Positions 8,808-16,549 of a DNA stretch of 64,000 nt are shown here, one piece after another. This DNA is from Seonamhaeicola algicola (lineage in GTDB: Bacteria > Bacteroidota > Bacteroidia > Flavobacteriales > Flavobacteriaceae). The notes beneath the pieces are model-generated. The model was not told the DNA's origin, did not search any database, and saw nothing but the letters and a program-made list of their open reading frames with translations. Position 1 is the first letter of the stretch. Every line of letters begins with the position of its first letter. Both the position numbers and the translations under genes were made by a program. The stretch covers positions 248,292 to 312,291 of the forward strand of contig NZ_VOSC01000025.1 of NCBI RefSeq assembly GCF_007997385.1, given 5' to 3'.

Positions 8808-10424
8808 ATGAATGAATTTAAAAAATTCACAGCAAAACTTAAAATTACATTTTTACTTTTTACTTGTCTTTTTGTAGGGCAAGTCTCTTTTGGTCAGCCA
8901 CCTGGAAGTGGTTGGGGTAACCCTGTATTTCAAGATGATTTTTGGGGGAACTATAATACACCAACAGGATTAAATCCTGCAAAATGGAGGTGGAAAAATA
9001 ATAATGATAGTACAGGTGGAGATGAAGCGCAGTTTAGAGAGAATATGGTAAGCGTTTCTAACGGTATTTTAACCATTAGCAATAACCTTGTTAGCGATAA
9101 TAAAGCTGGTAGAAGAGGAGGATGGGTAGATTCCAAAGTTTTTTTTGGTAATGGAGGAACATTCCCCAAGTATGGATATTTTGAGGCAGATATAAGGATA
9201 AATAGACAAGGTATTAACTTTAATTGGATAGGAGGAAAAATATGGCCCACATGGTGGATATGGCAGTCTCAGCAAAATGGTTATACACCAACTGAGTTTG
9301 ATATAATGGAGTATAGCAGATGGACTAATTTTAAAGCAGATGATAATGCCACAAGCTCACATCATTATAGAAATAAAGCAGCTATTGGGCCTAACGGAGC
9401 TCAAAAATTTGCCATAACAGATAAGAACTCTCCTAGGGATGAATTTAATTGGCATAAATGGGGTATGCTATGGACGCCTACTGAAGTTACTTTTTATTAT
9501 GATGGAGTTCCCTATGGTTCTTCTGATAGACCTGGAGATGCTGCTCAAGAAAATATTCCTTTAAAACTAATTTTCTCTTCTAGTCCTCATGTAGTTACTC
9601 ATCAAGATACACCACCTATTTATGCTCCAAAAGTTTCAGATATTCTTCCGTCTTTTCAAATCAGATCTGTTAAAGTATGGCAAGGAGGAAATCCTGGAAA
9701 TGGAGGAGGCTCTTCTAATGATGCCCCTGTTGGGGCTACAATTACTATAAAACCTGTAAAAGCTTCATGGATTAATAATACGTTTGATAATCTATCTGCA
9801 AGATTCAATGAAAATGGTATAGTTCGCCCAAATGTTAATGGAGCTGGAGAATGGGAAAAATTTGTAGTTGAAGCAGGAGCGAATGGAAATGTAAGATTGA
9901 AAGTTAAAAACTTTGGTAATGGATATAGATATTTAACTACTTCAGGAGATAATGCTTTAGTAAACGGAACTTCTGCAACAGCTGCTGGAGCACAATATAA
10001 ATGGGTTAAAGTAGGTAGTAACACTTTTGGTTTGCAAAGTGTGGCTACAGGAAAATGGATTCAAATTCCTCAAAATCAAAATAAAAACACGGCTACCTTA
10101 AACACTAAAGGCGCGCAACGAGGTGATTGGGAGTTGTTTTCTTATACAATAGTTGGTACAGCTAAAAATACAAAAAGTAAAGCAGAGGTTAGCAATGATG
10201 TTACTTCAATTAAATTGTATCCTAATCCAGTAAAGTCAGGAGATGTTGTTAGTTTAGGATCAAACCTAGAAGATGTAAATATAAAAGTTTATAATTTAAA
10301 TGGTTCACTTATTTTAAAAAGTAGAAAAGCTGCATTTAGTACAACGGGTTTAACAGCTGGCTTGTATTTTGTAGATGTAACATCAAAAAGTAATCACAAA
10401 ATAATGAAATTAGTAGTAGAGTAA
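8808..10424 (+). CDS. Secreted GH16 glycoside hydrolase with trefoil-like domain and type IX sorting domain
   Basis: A 538-aa secreted enzyme. Signal peptide about 1-29 (ending SFGQ). GH16 catalytic domain about 35-292 with the active-site motif EFDIMEYS: Glu163 nucleophile, Asp165, Glu168 acid/base, the ExDxxE beta-bulge form seen in laminarinases, agarases, porphyranases and carrageenases. A Gly/Ser/Asn linker at 293-308 is followed by a domain at about 309-447 resembling a fascin/ricin-like beta-trefoil (WEKFVVEAGANGNVRLK, GQ-like repeats), possibly carbohydrate-binding. A type A T9SS C-terminal domain at about 467-538 includes YPNPV and GLTAGLYFVDV. The substrate cannot be fixed from sequence: agar, porphyran, carrageenan or laminarin. 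GGA glycine and AGA arginine codons are commoner than in neighbouring genes, and 34-bp direct repeats flank the gene, so it looks acquired. Confidence 0.9.
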   Translation: MNEFKKFTAKLKITFLLFTCLFVGQVSFGQPPGSGWGNPVFQDDFWGNYNTPTGLNPAKWRWKNNNDSTGGDEAQFRENMVSVSNGILTISNNLVSDNKAGRRGGWVDSKVFFGNGGTFPKYGYFEADIRINRQGINFNWIGGKIWPTWWIWQSQQNGYTPTEFDIMEYSRWTNFKADDNATSSHHYRNKAAIGPNGAQKFAITDKNSPRDEFNWHKWGMLWTPTEVTFYYDGVPYGSSDRPGDAAQENIPLKLIFSSSPHVVTHQDTPPIYAPKVSDILPSFQIRSVKVWQGGNPGNGGGSSNDAPVGATITIKPVKASWINNTFDNLSARFNENGIVRPNVNGAGEWEKFVVEAGANGNVRLKVKNFGNGYRYLTTSGDNALVNGTSATAAGAQYKWVKVGSNTFGLQSVATGKWIQIPQNQNKNTATLNTKGAQRGDWELFSYTIVGTAKNTKSKAEVSNDVTSIKLYPNPVKSGDVVSLGSNLEDVNIKVYNLNGSLILKSRKAAFSTTGLTAGLYFVDVTSKSNHKIMKLVVE

Positions 10425-10445
10425 ATTTAAATTCTATTAAATTTT

Positions 10446-10488
10446 AAGAAGCTACCTTAAAATAAAAGGTAGCTTCTTTTGTTTTTTT
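10446..10488 (+). terminator. Intrinsic terminator of the GH16 gene
   Basis: A 13-bp perfect stem, AAGAAGCTACCTT (10446-10458) with AAGGTAGCTTCTT (10466-10478), loop of 7, followed by TTTTGTTTTTTT. It lies 21 bp after the GH16 stop and its T-run merges into the right 34-bp repeat. In the other direction it may also end gldA transcription, with a weaker T-run. Confidence 0.85.
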
Positions 10489-10518
10489 AAGATGTAGTTA
10501 AATCTCTAAATAAATTTT
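10485..10518. repeat. Right 34-bp direct repeat (native 3' end of gldA)
   Basis: Same 34 bases as 8517-8550, in the same orientation, 1968 bp apart. This copy is part of the intact gldA gene: it holds the TAA stop (10487-10489) and the ten preceding codons. Confidence 0.9.
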
Positions 10519-11380
10519 CTAAGCTTGCGTTTTTTTGATTTAGTTGAAGAATTTTTAACTTATTATCATGCGCAAAATCAAAAACATGCGCACGCATATC
10601 TTCTGAGGTGTTAAACGTAATTTCGTAAACAAAATCATGTGTGTTGGTAACCTTACTAACTTTTGGTAGTTGTTTTAAAAAGGCATCTTCAACACGGTAA
10701 TCAAACTCTACAATAACAGTTTGTTCTTTATCGTTTCGTAATTCTGAAAGCTTTTTGTCGGCAACAATTTCGCCTTTATTAATTATAATTACACGGTTGC
10801 ACATGGCTTCAACCTCTTGCATTATGTGTGTTGAAAGAAATACTGTTTTGGTTTTGCCAATGGTTTTAATAAGGTTTCTAATATCAATTAACTGGTTAGG
10901 GTCTAAGCCTGTAGTGGGTTCATCTAAAATTAAAACATCGGGGTTATGTAAAAGTGCAGTTGCTAATCCAACACGTTGCCTGTAACCTTTTGATAGTTGT
11001 CCAATTTTTTTATGCGCTTCGGGTGTTAAACCTGTAAGTTCAATAACATCATTAATACGTGTTTTTTCTACTTTATAAACACCAGCATTAAAAGCAAGAT
11101 ATTCTTTTACGTATAAATCTAAATACAACGGATTGTGTTCTGGTAAATAGCCAACACTTAATTGTACATGTTTGCTGTTGGTTATATTATGGTTGTTAAC
11201 ACTTGCTCTGCCGTTAGTTGGTTGTAAATAGGTGGTTAAAATTTTCATCATGGTAGATTTACCTGCACCATTAGGCCCTAAAAACCCAACAATTTCGGGT
11301 TTCTTTACTTCAAAAGACACATTATTAAGTGCTTTTTGGTTGCCGTAATGTTTTGAAATACCGTTAACCGTAATAGACAT
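10487..11380 (-). CDS. gldA: Gliding motility ABC transporter ATP-binding subunit GldA
   Basis: A 297-aa ABC ATPase. Walker A GPNGAGKST (residues 35-43), signature LSKGYRQ (129-135), Walker B LILDEP (150-155), followed by the switch His in STHIMQEVE. Whole-length resemblance to Flavobacterium GldA is strong, including KILTTYLxPTxG, GYLPEHNPLYLDLYVKEYLAFNA and the C-terminal ENLFRDLT. With GldF and GldG it forms an ABC transporter described for gliding bacteroidetes; neither partner gene is in this window. Its last ten codons are duplicated at 8517-8550, flanking the GH16 gene, so the gene has been used as an insertion point but remains intact. Confidence 0.92.
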   Translation of the reverse strand: MSITVNGISKHYGNQKALNNVSFEVKKPEIVGFLGPNGAGKSTMMKILTTYLQPTNGRASVNNHNITNSKHVQLSVGYLPEHNPLYLDLYVKEYLAFNAGVYKVEKTRINDVIELTGLTPEAHKKIGQLSKGYRQRVGLATALLHNPDVLILDEPTTGLDPNQLIDIRNLIKTIGKTKTVFLSTHIMQEVEAMCNRVIIINKGEIVADKKLSELRNDKEQTVIVEFDYRVEDAFLKQLPKVSKVTNTHDFVYEITFNTSEDMRAHVFDFAHDNKLKILQLNQKNASLENLFRDLTTS

Positions 11381-11622
11381 AATACTATATTGTTTATACC
11401 AAAAGTAAACGTTTTTTTTTATTTGAAGTATTATATGCCTTGGCTAAACCCTTAAATATGATTTTTCAATGAAAAATTTAGTTTTTTGTACAGTAAAAAC
11501 AAACGATAACTCAACGTAAAGTGTTATTTACTGTAAAATCTATAAAACTGTTTTAAAATGAATAAAAAAGTATTTTTACAATTTTGATTTCCTAAAATAT
11601 TATTTACTTTAGCCACATAATT
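11381..11622. other. Divergent gldA / aromatic-operon promoter region
   Basis: On the minus strand a TACTTTTG box (CAAAAGTA at 11400-11407) lies 20 bp before the gldA start. Further right, TACAGTAAA (11489-11497) and TTTACTGTA (11527-11535) form an inverted repeat with a 29-bp spacer; the second arm is itself the centre of an 11-bp palindrome TTTACTGTAAA. Then comes the aromatic-operon promoter at 11583-11612. No gene is seen. Confidence 0.5.
11583..11612 (+). promoter_or_regulatory. Promoter of the Phe/Tyr biosynthesis operon
   Basis: TTTG (11583-11586), 18-bp spacer, then TACTTTAG (11605-11612), a one-mismatch version of the Bacteroidota -7 element TAnnTTTG. The predicted start site falls just ahead of the leader-peptide ATG at 11623. 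Confidence 0.5.
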
Positions 11623-11703
11623 ATGAGAACAACAGCAGTTTATACATATTTTGGTTTTTATTATTTCTTTTTTAGCAAAAGGAACGAGACATTGTATGTA
11701 TAA
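11623..11703 (+). CDS. Phe/Tyr-rich attenuation leader peptide (26 aa)
   Basis: A 26-codon ORF starting MRTTAV and ending ETLYV, with five Phe and five Tyr. Nine of these fall in the eleven-residue run YTYFGFYYFFF. It lies directly upstream of prephenate dehydratase and ahead of a terminator. The arrangement is that of classical amino-acid leader peptides such as PheL: ribosomes slow at Phe/Tyr codons when the charged tRNAs are scarce. Its distal part contains CGAGAC (11685-11690), able to pair with the left arm of the terminator. Confidence 0.85.
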   Translation: MRTTAVYTYFGFYYFFFSKRNETLYV

Positions 11704-11756
11704 ATTTAAATAATAAATTAAAGTATAAGTCTCGGTGAAAATCGAGACTTTTTTTT
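11685..11756 (+). terminator. Attenuator: terminator with competing antiterminator
   Basis: Terminator stem AAGTCTCG (11727-11734) / CGAGACTT (11743-11750), loop GTGAAAAT, T-run 11749-11756. The run ends directly at the pheA ATG (11757). The sequence CGAGAC at 11685-11690, inside the leader ORF, is identical to the terminator's right arm and can pair with GTCTCG (11729-11734) instead. A ribosome stalled on the Phe/Tyr codons (11641-11673) would leave 11685-11690 free to form the antiterminator; a ribosome finishing at 11703 would mask it and allow termination. Confidence 0.85.
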
Positions 11757-12584
11757 ATGATAAAATCAGTAGCAATACAAGGAGTTAAAGGATCTTTTCA
11801 TCACATTGTTTCTCAACAGTTTTTTGATGAAAACGTAAACCTAATTGAGTGCTTAACCTTTGATAGAGTTGTTGAAGCCCTAATTACTAAAGAATGTGAT
11901 GCGGCTATAATGGCTTTAGAAAACTCTATAGCAGGTTCAATAATACCCAACTATGCATTAATTGATAATTATAATTTGCATGTTGTTGGAGAGCATTATT
12001 TAGATATTCAGCATAATTTAATGGCATTGCCAGGGCAAACTATAATTGATATTAAAGAAGTATACTCGCACCCAATGGCATTGCTACAGTGCAAAGAGTT
12101 TTTTAAAAATCATCCGCATATTAAATTGGTAGAAGATAAAGACACTGCCGAAGTTGCTGATAGAATACATAAAAATAAACTAAAAGGTGTTGGCGCAATA
12201 GCTAGTGTACTAGCAGCTAATATATTTAATTTAGATGTGTTGGCGCATAGTATTCAAACTATTAAACACAACGAAACACGTTTTGCTATTGTAAAGCGAA
12301 CAAATTCTGAAGTAGCAAAAGAAGCCATTAATAAAGCATCGGTTAAGTTTGAAGCTAACCACAAACGCGGCAGTTTAGCAGCCATTTTAAATGTAATGAG
12401 CGACTGTAAATTGAGTTTAACAAAAATACAATCGTTACCAATTATTGATACGCCGTGGAAATATGCCTTTTTTGTTGATGTTACTTTTGAAACATACGCC
12501 GATTTTGATAAAGCAAAATCATTAATAAAAATTATGGCCGAAGGCTTTAAAGTTTTAGGCGAATATAAAAATGCCAAGTTATGA
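11757..12584 (+). CDS. pheA: Prephenate dehydratase
   Basis: Converts prephenate to phenylpyruvate, the committed step to phenylalanine. The 275-aa protein has an N-terminal PDT domain (AIQGVKGSFHHIV, ALENSIAGSI, and the catalytic-site TRF in NETRFAIV) and a C-terminal ACT domain from about 195 (HKRGSLAAILNVMSDCKLSLTKIQSLPI). The usual ESRP Phe-binding signature in the ACT domain reads QSLP here, so allosteric inhibition may differ. There is no fused chorismate mutase; that activity lies in the last gene of the operon. The start codon abuts the attenuator T-run, and the 3' end overlaps the next gene by 4 bp (ATGA). Confidence 0.95.
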   Translation: MIKSVAIQGVKGSFHHIVSQQFFDENVNLIECLTFDRVVEALITKECDAAIMALENSIAGSIIPNYALIDNYNLHVVGEHYLDIQHNLMALPGQTIIDIKEVYSHPMALLQCKEFFKNHPHIKLVEDKDTAEVADRIHKNKLKGVGAIASVLAANIFNLDVLAHSIQTIKHNETRFAIVKRTNSEVAKEAINKASVKFEANHKRGSLAAILNVMSDCKLSLTKIQSLPIIDTPWKYAFFVDVTFETYADFDKAKSLIKIMAEGFKVLGEYKNAKL

Positions 12585-13729
12585 TACAAGTTGCTAACAG
12601 GTTGCATACCGTAGAAGAATACTACTTTTCAAGGAAATTACGCGAAGTAGGCCAAATGGTGGCTAGCGGTAAACCTGTAATAAATTTAGGTATTGGTAGC
12701 CCAGATTTACAACCGCCGCAAAAGGTTGTTGAGGCTATTGTAAATAGTTTGCAAGATGCAACAGCTCATAAATATCAAAGCTATCAGGGTTTACCTGAGT
12801 TACGCGAAGCTATGGCAGCTTTTTATAAAGATCATTTTTCGGTAAACATCAATGCCAATACCGAGGTGCTACCATTAATGGGTAGTAAAGAAGGTATCAT
12901 GCACATATCAATGGCATACCTAAATGAAGGTGATGAAGTATTAATACCTAACCCAGGGTATCCAACATATCAATCAGTAACAAAACTGGTTGGGGCTAAA
13001 GCCGTTTTTTACAATTTAAAAGCCGAAAACAATTGGTTACCAGATATTGATGCCCTTCAAAAGTTAAATTTAAGTAAGGTTAAATTAATGTGGGTTAATT
13101 ATCCGCATATGCCAACAGGCGCGCAACCTTCAAAAATAGCTTTTAGAGGGTTAATAGATTTTGCAAAACGTAACAATATTTTAATAGTAAATGATAATCC
13201 GTACAGTTTTGTGCTTAATGAAAATCCTACCAGCATTTTAAGTGTAGAAGGTGCTAAAGATGTTTGTTTAGAGCTTAATTCGTTAAGTAAAACATTTAAT
13301 ATGGCCGGTTGGCGTGTAGGTATGGTGTTGGGTAGCAGTACGCATATTCAAAATATTTTAAAAGTAAAAAGTAATATGGATTCTGGTATGTTTTATGGCA
13401 TTCAAAAAGGAGCTGTTGAGGCGCTAAAATGCTCTAAAATGTGGTATGTTACTTTAAATAGTGTGTATAAAAAACGCCGCGAATTAATTTGGAAGCTAGC
13501 CAAAGCATTAAACTGCACCTATGATGAAAACGCTACAGGCATGTTTGTGTGGGCAAAACTACCACAAGGTATAAAAGCCGAAGAATTTATAGATACTGTA
13601 TTAATAGAAAATAACATTTTTATAACACCAGGAACTATTTTTGGTAGCCAAGGCGAAGGTTACATAAGGTTTTCTTTATGCGCTTCAACAGAAGCTATTG
13701 AAGAATGTATAGCAAGAGTAAATAGGTAA
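12581..13729 (+). CDS. PLP-dependent aminotransferase, class I/II (probable aromatic aminotransferase)
   Basis: A 382-aa fold-type I aminotransferase. The PLP-binding Lys is K237 in SLSKTFNMAGWRVG; other family motifs are INLGIGSPDL, NPGYPTYQS, NYPHMPTGA and GEGYIRFSLC. It overlaps pheA by four bases and is followed by tyrA, so conversion of phenylpyruvate and 4-hydroxyphenylpyruvate to Phe and Tyr is a natural reading. Substrate preference is inferred from context; the sequence also resembles LL-diaminopimelate and alanine-type aminotransferases. Confidence 0.88.
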   Translation: MIQVANRLHTVEEYYFSRKLREVGQMVASGKPVINLGIGSPDLQPPQKVVEAIVNSLQDATAHKYQSYQGLPELREAMAAFYKDHFSVNINANTEVLPLMGSKEGIMHISMAYLNEGDEVLIPNPGYPTYQSVTKLVGAKAVFYNLKAENNWLPDIDALQKLNLSKVKLMWVNYPHMPTGAQPSKIAFRGLIDFAKRNNILIVNDNPYSFVLNENPTSILSVEGAKDVCLELNSLSKTFNMAGWRVGMVLGSSTHIQNILKVKSNMDSGMFYGIQKGAVEALKCSKMWYVTLNSVYKKRRELIWKLAKALNCTYDENATGMFVWAKLPQGIKAEEFIDTVLIENNIFITPGTIFGSQGEGYIRFSLCASTEAIEECIARVNR

Positions 13730-13811
13730 ACAAACGTTAATGACAGTTTACCAAACAACATAATAATAAAAATTCTATAACCCGCTTTTTTTGTGTGGGT
13801 TGAGAAATGAT

Positions 13812-14663
13812 ATGAAAAATATATACGTAATAGGCGTTGGTTTAATTGGTGGTAGCTTAGCAAAAGATATTAAGCAACACAACCCCAATGTGGTTATACA
13901 CGGCATTAGTAGAAAAGATGCTACCCTAGAGCAAGCATTATCATTGGGCTTAATAGATAAAAAAGCTACTTTAGATGATGTTCAGTATGCCGATTTAGTT
14001 ATAGTATCAATACCTGTTGATGCTACCGTAAAACTATTGCCATCTATATTAGATAAAATACCCGATACAGGTTTAGTTATAGATGCGGGTTCAACCAAAG
14101 AAGCCATTTGTAAAGTGGTTGAAAATCACCCAAAACGCCGTAATTTTTTAGCGGCACATCCAATTGCAGGTACAGAGCACTCAGGCCCTAATGCAGCAAT
14201 TAGCGGCTTGTTTGAAGGTAAAACTAATATAATCTGTGAGGTTGAAAAAACGGCTTTTAAATTGCAAGAACAAGCTCTAGAAATTTTTAAAGCATTAGGC
14301 ATGCGCATTCGTTACATGAATCCGGAGGCACATGATAAACATATAGCCTATGTATCGCATTTATCGCATATAAGTTCATTTATGTTAGGTAAAACTGTTA
14401 TTGAAAAAGAAAAAAATGAACGTGATATTTTTGATATGGCAGGTAGCGGATTTGCATCAACAGTACGTTTAGCTAAAAGTTCTCCAGAAATGTGGACACC
14501 TATTTTTAAACAAAATAAAGTAAACGTTATTGAAACTTTAAATGAATACATAAACAACTTAACTCAATTTAAAGAGTTTATGGAACAAGATGATTTTGAT
14601 GCCATTTTTAAAGAAATGCAAGACACAAATCATATAAAAGATATTTTAAACGGAATAAATTAA
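13812..14663 (+). CDS. tyrA: Prephenate dehydrogenase
   Basis: Oxidatively decarboxylates prephenate to 4-hydroxyphenylpyruvate for tyrosine synthesis. The 283-aa protein starts MKNIYVIGVGLIGGS, an NAD(P)-binding GxGxxGG loop at residues 8-14. Typical family features follow: VDAGSTKE, the HPIAGTEHSGP substrate loop and HDKHIAYVSHLSH. The ATG at 13812 is preferred over a TTG at 13791 because the former places the Rossmann strand at the N-terminus as usual. An imperfect AACCC/GGGTT hairpin (about 13779-13801) precedes it. It has no ACT domain and no chorismate mutase domain. Confidence 0.95.
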   Translation: MKNIYVIGVGLIGGSLAKDIKQHNPNVVIHGISRKDATLEQALSLGLIDKKATLDDVQYADLVIVSIPVDATVKLLPSILDKIPDTGLVIDAGSTKEAICKVVENHPKRRNFLAAHPIAGTEHSGPNAAISGLFEGKTNIICEVEKTAFKLQEQALEIFKALGMRIRYMNPEAHDKHIAYVSHLSHISSFMLGKTVIEKEKNERDIFDMAGSGFASTVRLAKSSPEMWTPIFKQNKVNVIETLNEYINNLTQFKEFMEQDDFDAIFKEMQDTNHIKDILNGIN

Positions 14664-14743
14664 AACAAGAATACAACTAGTAAACCCCATTTTTCAAGAG
14701 AAAATATATTTGAAATTTGGAATTTGAAATTTTATTGAAGATT

Positions 14744-15826
14744 ATGGAAAACAACAAAGAAATGAGAGCTTGGTTAGATGATTTAAACTTAAATCATCCG
14801 TTAGTAATTGCAGGACCTTGTAGTGCTGAAACTGAAGAACAAGTGCTTAAAATTGCACACGATTTAAAAGATACTGATGTTAGCTACTTTAGAGCCGGTA
14901 TTTGGAAACCAAGAACCAGACCAGGTAACTTTGAAGGTGTAGGCGCTTTAGGCTTAAAGTGGTTACAAAAAGTTAAAGCTGAAACAGGTATGAAAGTTTG
15001 TACCGAGGTTGCAAATGCAGCACATGTAAAATTAGCTTTAGAGCATGATATTGATATGCTTTGGATTGGTGCACGTTCTACTGTTAGTCCATTTATCATG
15101 CAAGAAATTGCCGATGCCCTTGAAGGTACAGATAACCCCGTATTAATTAAAAACCCTGTAAACCCAGACTTAGCATTATGGTTAGGTGGTATAGAACGTA
15201 TTTATGCATCGGGTGTAAAAAATATTGGTGCTATTCATAGAGGATTTTCAACATACGAAAAAACTAAATATAGAAATAACCCAGAATGGCAAATGGCTAT
15301 TGAGTTTCAAAATAAATTTCCAGACATTCCTTTAATTAATGACCCATCGCACATTACAGGAAAGCGCGATATGGTTTTTGATGTATGCCAAACAGCTTTA
15401 GATTTAAATTTTGATGGATTAATGATTGAAACGCATTTTGATCCTGATAATGCATGGAGTGATGCAGCACAACAAGTAACACCATCTACCTTAGTGCAAA
15501 TTATGCGTGATTTAAAAGTGAAAAAAGAAGGTGATGCTGAAGCTGAATACAACAGCAAATTGAATAATTTAAGAGCGCAAATTGATGTTATTGATAATCA
15601 AATTATTGATATGTTAGGTAAACGTATGCAAGCATCAGATGGTATTGGGCAACTTAAAAAAGACAGAAACGTGGCTGTATTACAAAGCAAACGTTGGAAC
15701 GAAATTTTAGGCAGAATGGTTTTAGAAGGTGAACAACACGGTTTAAGTGAAGAGTTTATTTTAAAAATGTTTAAAGCTGTTCATCAAGAATCTATTAATC
15801 ACCAAGAAAAAATTATTAACGGTTAA
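14744..15826 (+). CDS. Bifunctional DAHP synthase / chorismate mutase (type II)
   Basis: A 360-aa two-domain enzyme. Residues 1-260 are a 3-deoxy-7-phosphoheptulonate synthase (AGPCSAE with metal-ligand Cys26, FRAGIWKPRTRPGNFEG, NDPSHITGKRD, IETHFDPDNAWSD). Residues about 265-355 are an AroQ-type chorismate mutase (LRAQIDVIDNQIIDMLGKRM, then LKKDRNVAVLQSKRWNEIL). It thus catalyses both the first shikimate step and the branch from chorismate to prephenate; in this fusion type the mutase domain commonly also serves as the feedback sensor. The ATG at 14744 is chosen over 14717. A TATATTTG box at 14705-14712 could give a second promoter downstream of the attenuator. Confidence 0.93.
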   Translation: MENNKEMRAWLDDLNLNHPLVIAGPCSAETEEQVLKIAHDLKDTDVSYFRAGIWKPRTRPGNFEGVGALGLKWLQKVKAETGMKVCTEVANAAHVKLALEHDIDMLWIGARSTVSPFIMQEIADALEGTDNPVLIKNPVNPDLALWLGGIERIYASGVKNIGAIHRGFSTYEKTKYRNNPEWQMAIEFQNKFPDIPLINDPSHITGKRDMVFDVCQTALDLNFDGLMIETHFDPDNAWSDAAQQVTPSTLVQIMRDLKVKKEGDAEAEYNSKLNNLRAQIDVIDNQIIDMLGKRMQASDGIGQLKKDRNVAVLQSKRWNEILGRMVLEGEQHGLSEEFILKMFKAVHQESINHQEKIING

Positions 15827-15849
15827 TTTAATAGTTTAATAGAAATATA

Positions 15850-15883
15850 AAAGCCTCACTAATGTGAGGCTTTTTGTTTTTTA
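15850..15883 (+). terminator. Terminator after the aromatic operon
   Basis: Stem AAAGCCTCAC (15850-15859) / GTGAGGCTTT (15864-15873), loop TAAT, followed by TTTTTGTTTTTT. It also faces the end of the convergent gene at 15881. Confidence 0.85.
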
Positions 15884-16333
15884 TTGTTTTGGTCTTTTAA
15901 AAAGATATCTGGTTATAAAAATACCTTGCCCGTCGCCTTTACCGCCTTCACTTTCAACAGCACTAGTTACAAAAGCAAGTTCCCAGCCTTCTTCTATCAT
16001 TGTGTTTATTTTAGATTCTATAATAGCATCATTTGCCGCAATGTTTTGAAATCTAATACCACCTAAGTTGTAAAAATTTAAAAGCTTAGTTTCATCAAAG
16101 CCTTTAACCCTAATATCACTGCGTTTAGATTTGTTTCGGGTATTATCTTCTTCAGTTTGAGTAGAGGTGTATTCTTTATAATCTTTAGTGTCATTGGCAC
16201 TAATAATTCTAGAACGCCCTAATCCGTTAGGTACAATAGATTCTACACTTGTAACTACTTTGTACTCTACTTGTGCATTCATTTCAGCTAAGCCCAAAAC
16301 GGCAATAGCAATACTTAAAATTAATTTTTTCAT
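15881..16333 (-). CDS. Secreted protein of unknown function, DUF4177-like C-terminus
   Basis: A 150-aa protein with an N-terminal signal peptide (about 1-20, ending LAEMNAQ). The middle is charged and probably flexible. The C-terminal third (MIEEGWELAFVTSAVES ... IFITRYLFKRPKQ) follows the pattern of DUF4177 domains, which end in a Gly-Trp-Glu-Leu strand and a tyrosine/phenylalanine-Lys-Arg strand. It is transcribed against the flanking operons and separates the aromatic operon from rsgA. Function unknown. Confidence 0.7.
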   Translation of the reverse strand: MKKLILSIAIAVLGLAEMNAQVEYKVVTSVESIVPNGLGRSRIISANDTKDYKEYTSTQTEEDNTRNKSKRSDIRVKGFDETKLLNFYNLGGIRFQNIAANDAIIESKINTMIEEGWELAFVTSAVESEGGKGDGQGIFITRYLFKRPKQ

Positions 16334-16525
16334 GTTGTTGATGTTTGTTATTAAACGATAAAGCTAAATAAAAAAATACAATCAAGTTAAATGTTATTTT
16401 AACTTAAATAATTTAATAGCTTTCTTATAGAGACAAATCATTTTTTTAAAGGTTGCATAAATTGTTTATTTTTTTCAATTATAAAAAAGCAATTTAACTG
16501 TAGTATTAATCATTATAAATATTGT

Positions 16526-16533
16526 TAATTTTG
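16526..16533 (+). promoter_or_regulatory. -7 promoter box of rsgA-dtd
   Basis: TAATTTTG, an exact match to the Bacteroidota TAnnTTTG element, 16 bp before the rsgA ATG. No clear TTG -33 element is seen. Confidence 0.45.
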
Positions 16534-16549
16534 TAAAACAATTAAATTA

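Noticed and set aside
8951-10024. Three long minus-strand ORFs inside the GH16 gene
   Set aside because: They are antisense shadows caused by the GGA/AGA-rich codon use of the GH16 gene; no starts, motifs or promoters support them.
8517-10518. 34-bp repeats as a target-site duplication of an insertion sequence
   Set aside because: IS target duplications are usually 2-14 bp and the insert has no transposase or terminal inverted repeats; 34 bp fits site-specific or homology-assisted integration better.
14703-14740. Tandem TTTGAAATTTGGAATTTG-like tract as a short repeat array
   Set aside because: Only two or three degenerate units; better read as A/T-rich leader around a TATATTTG box.
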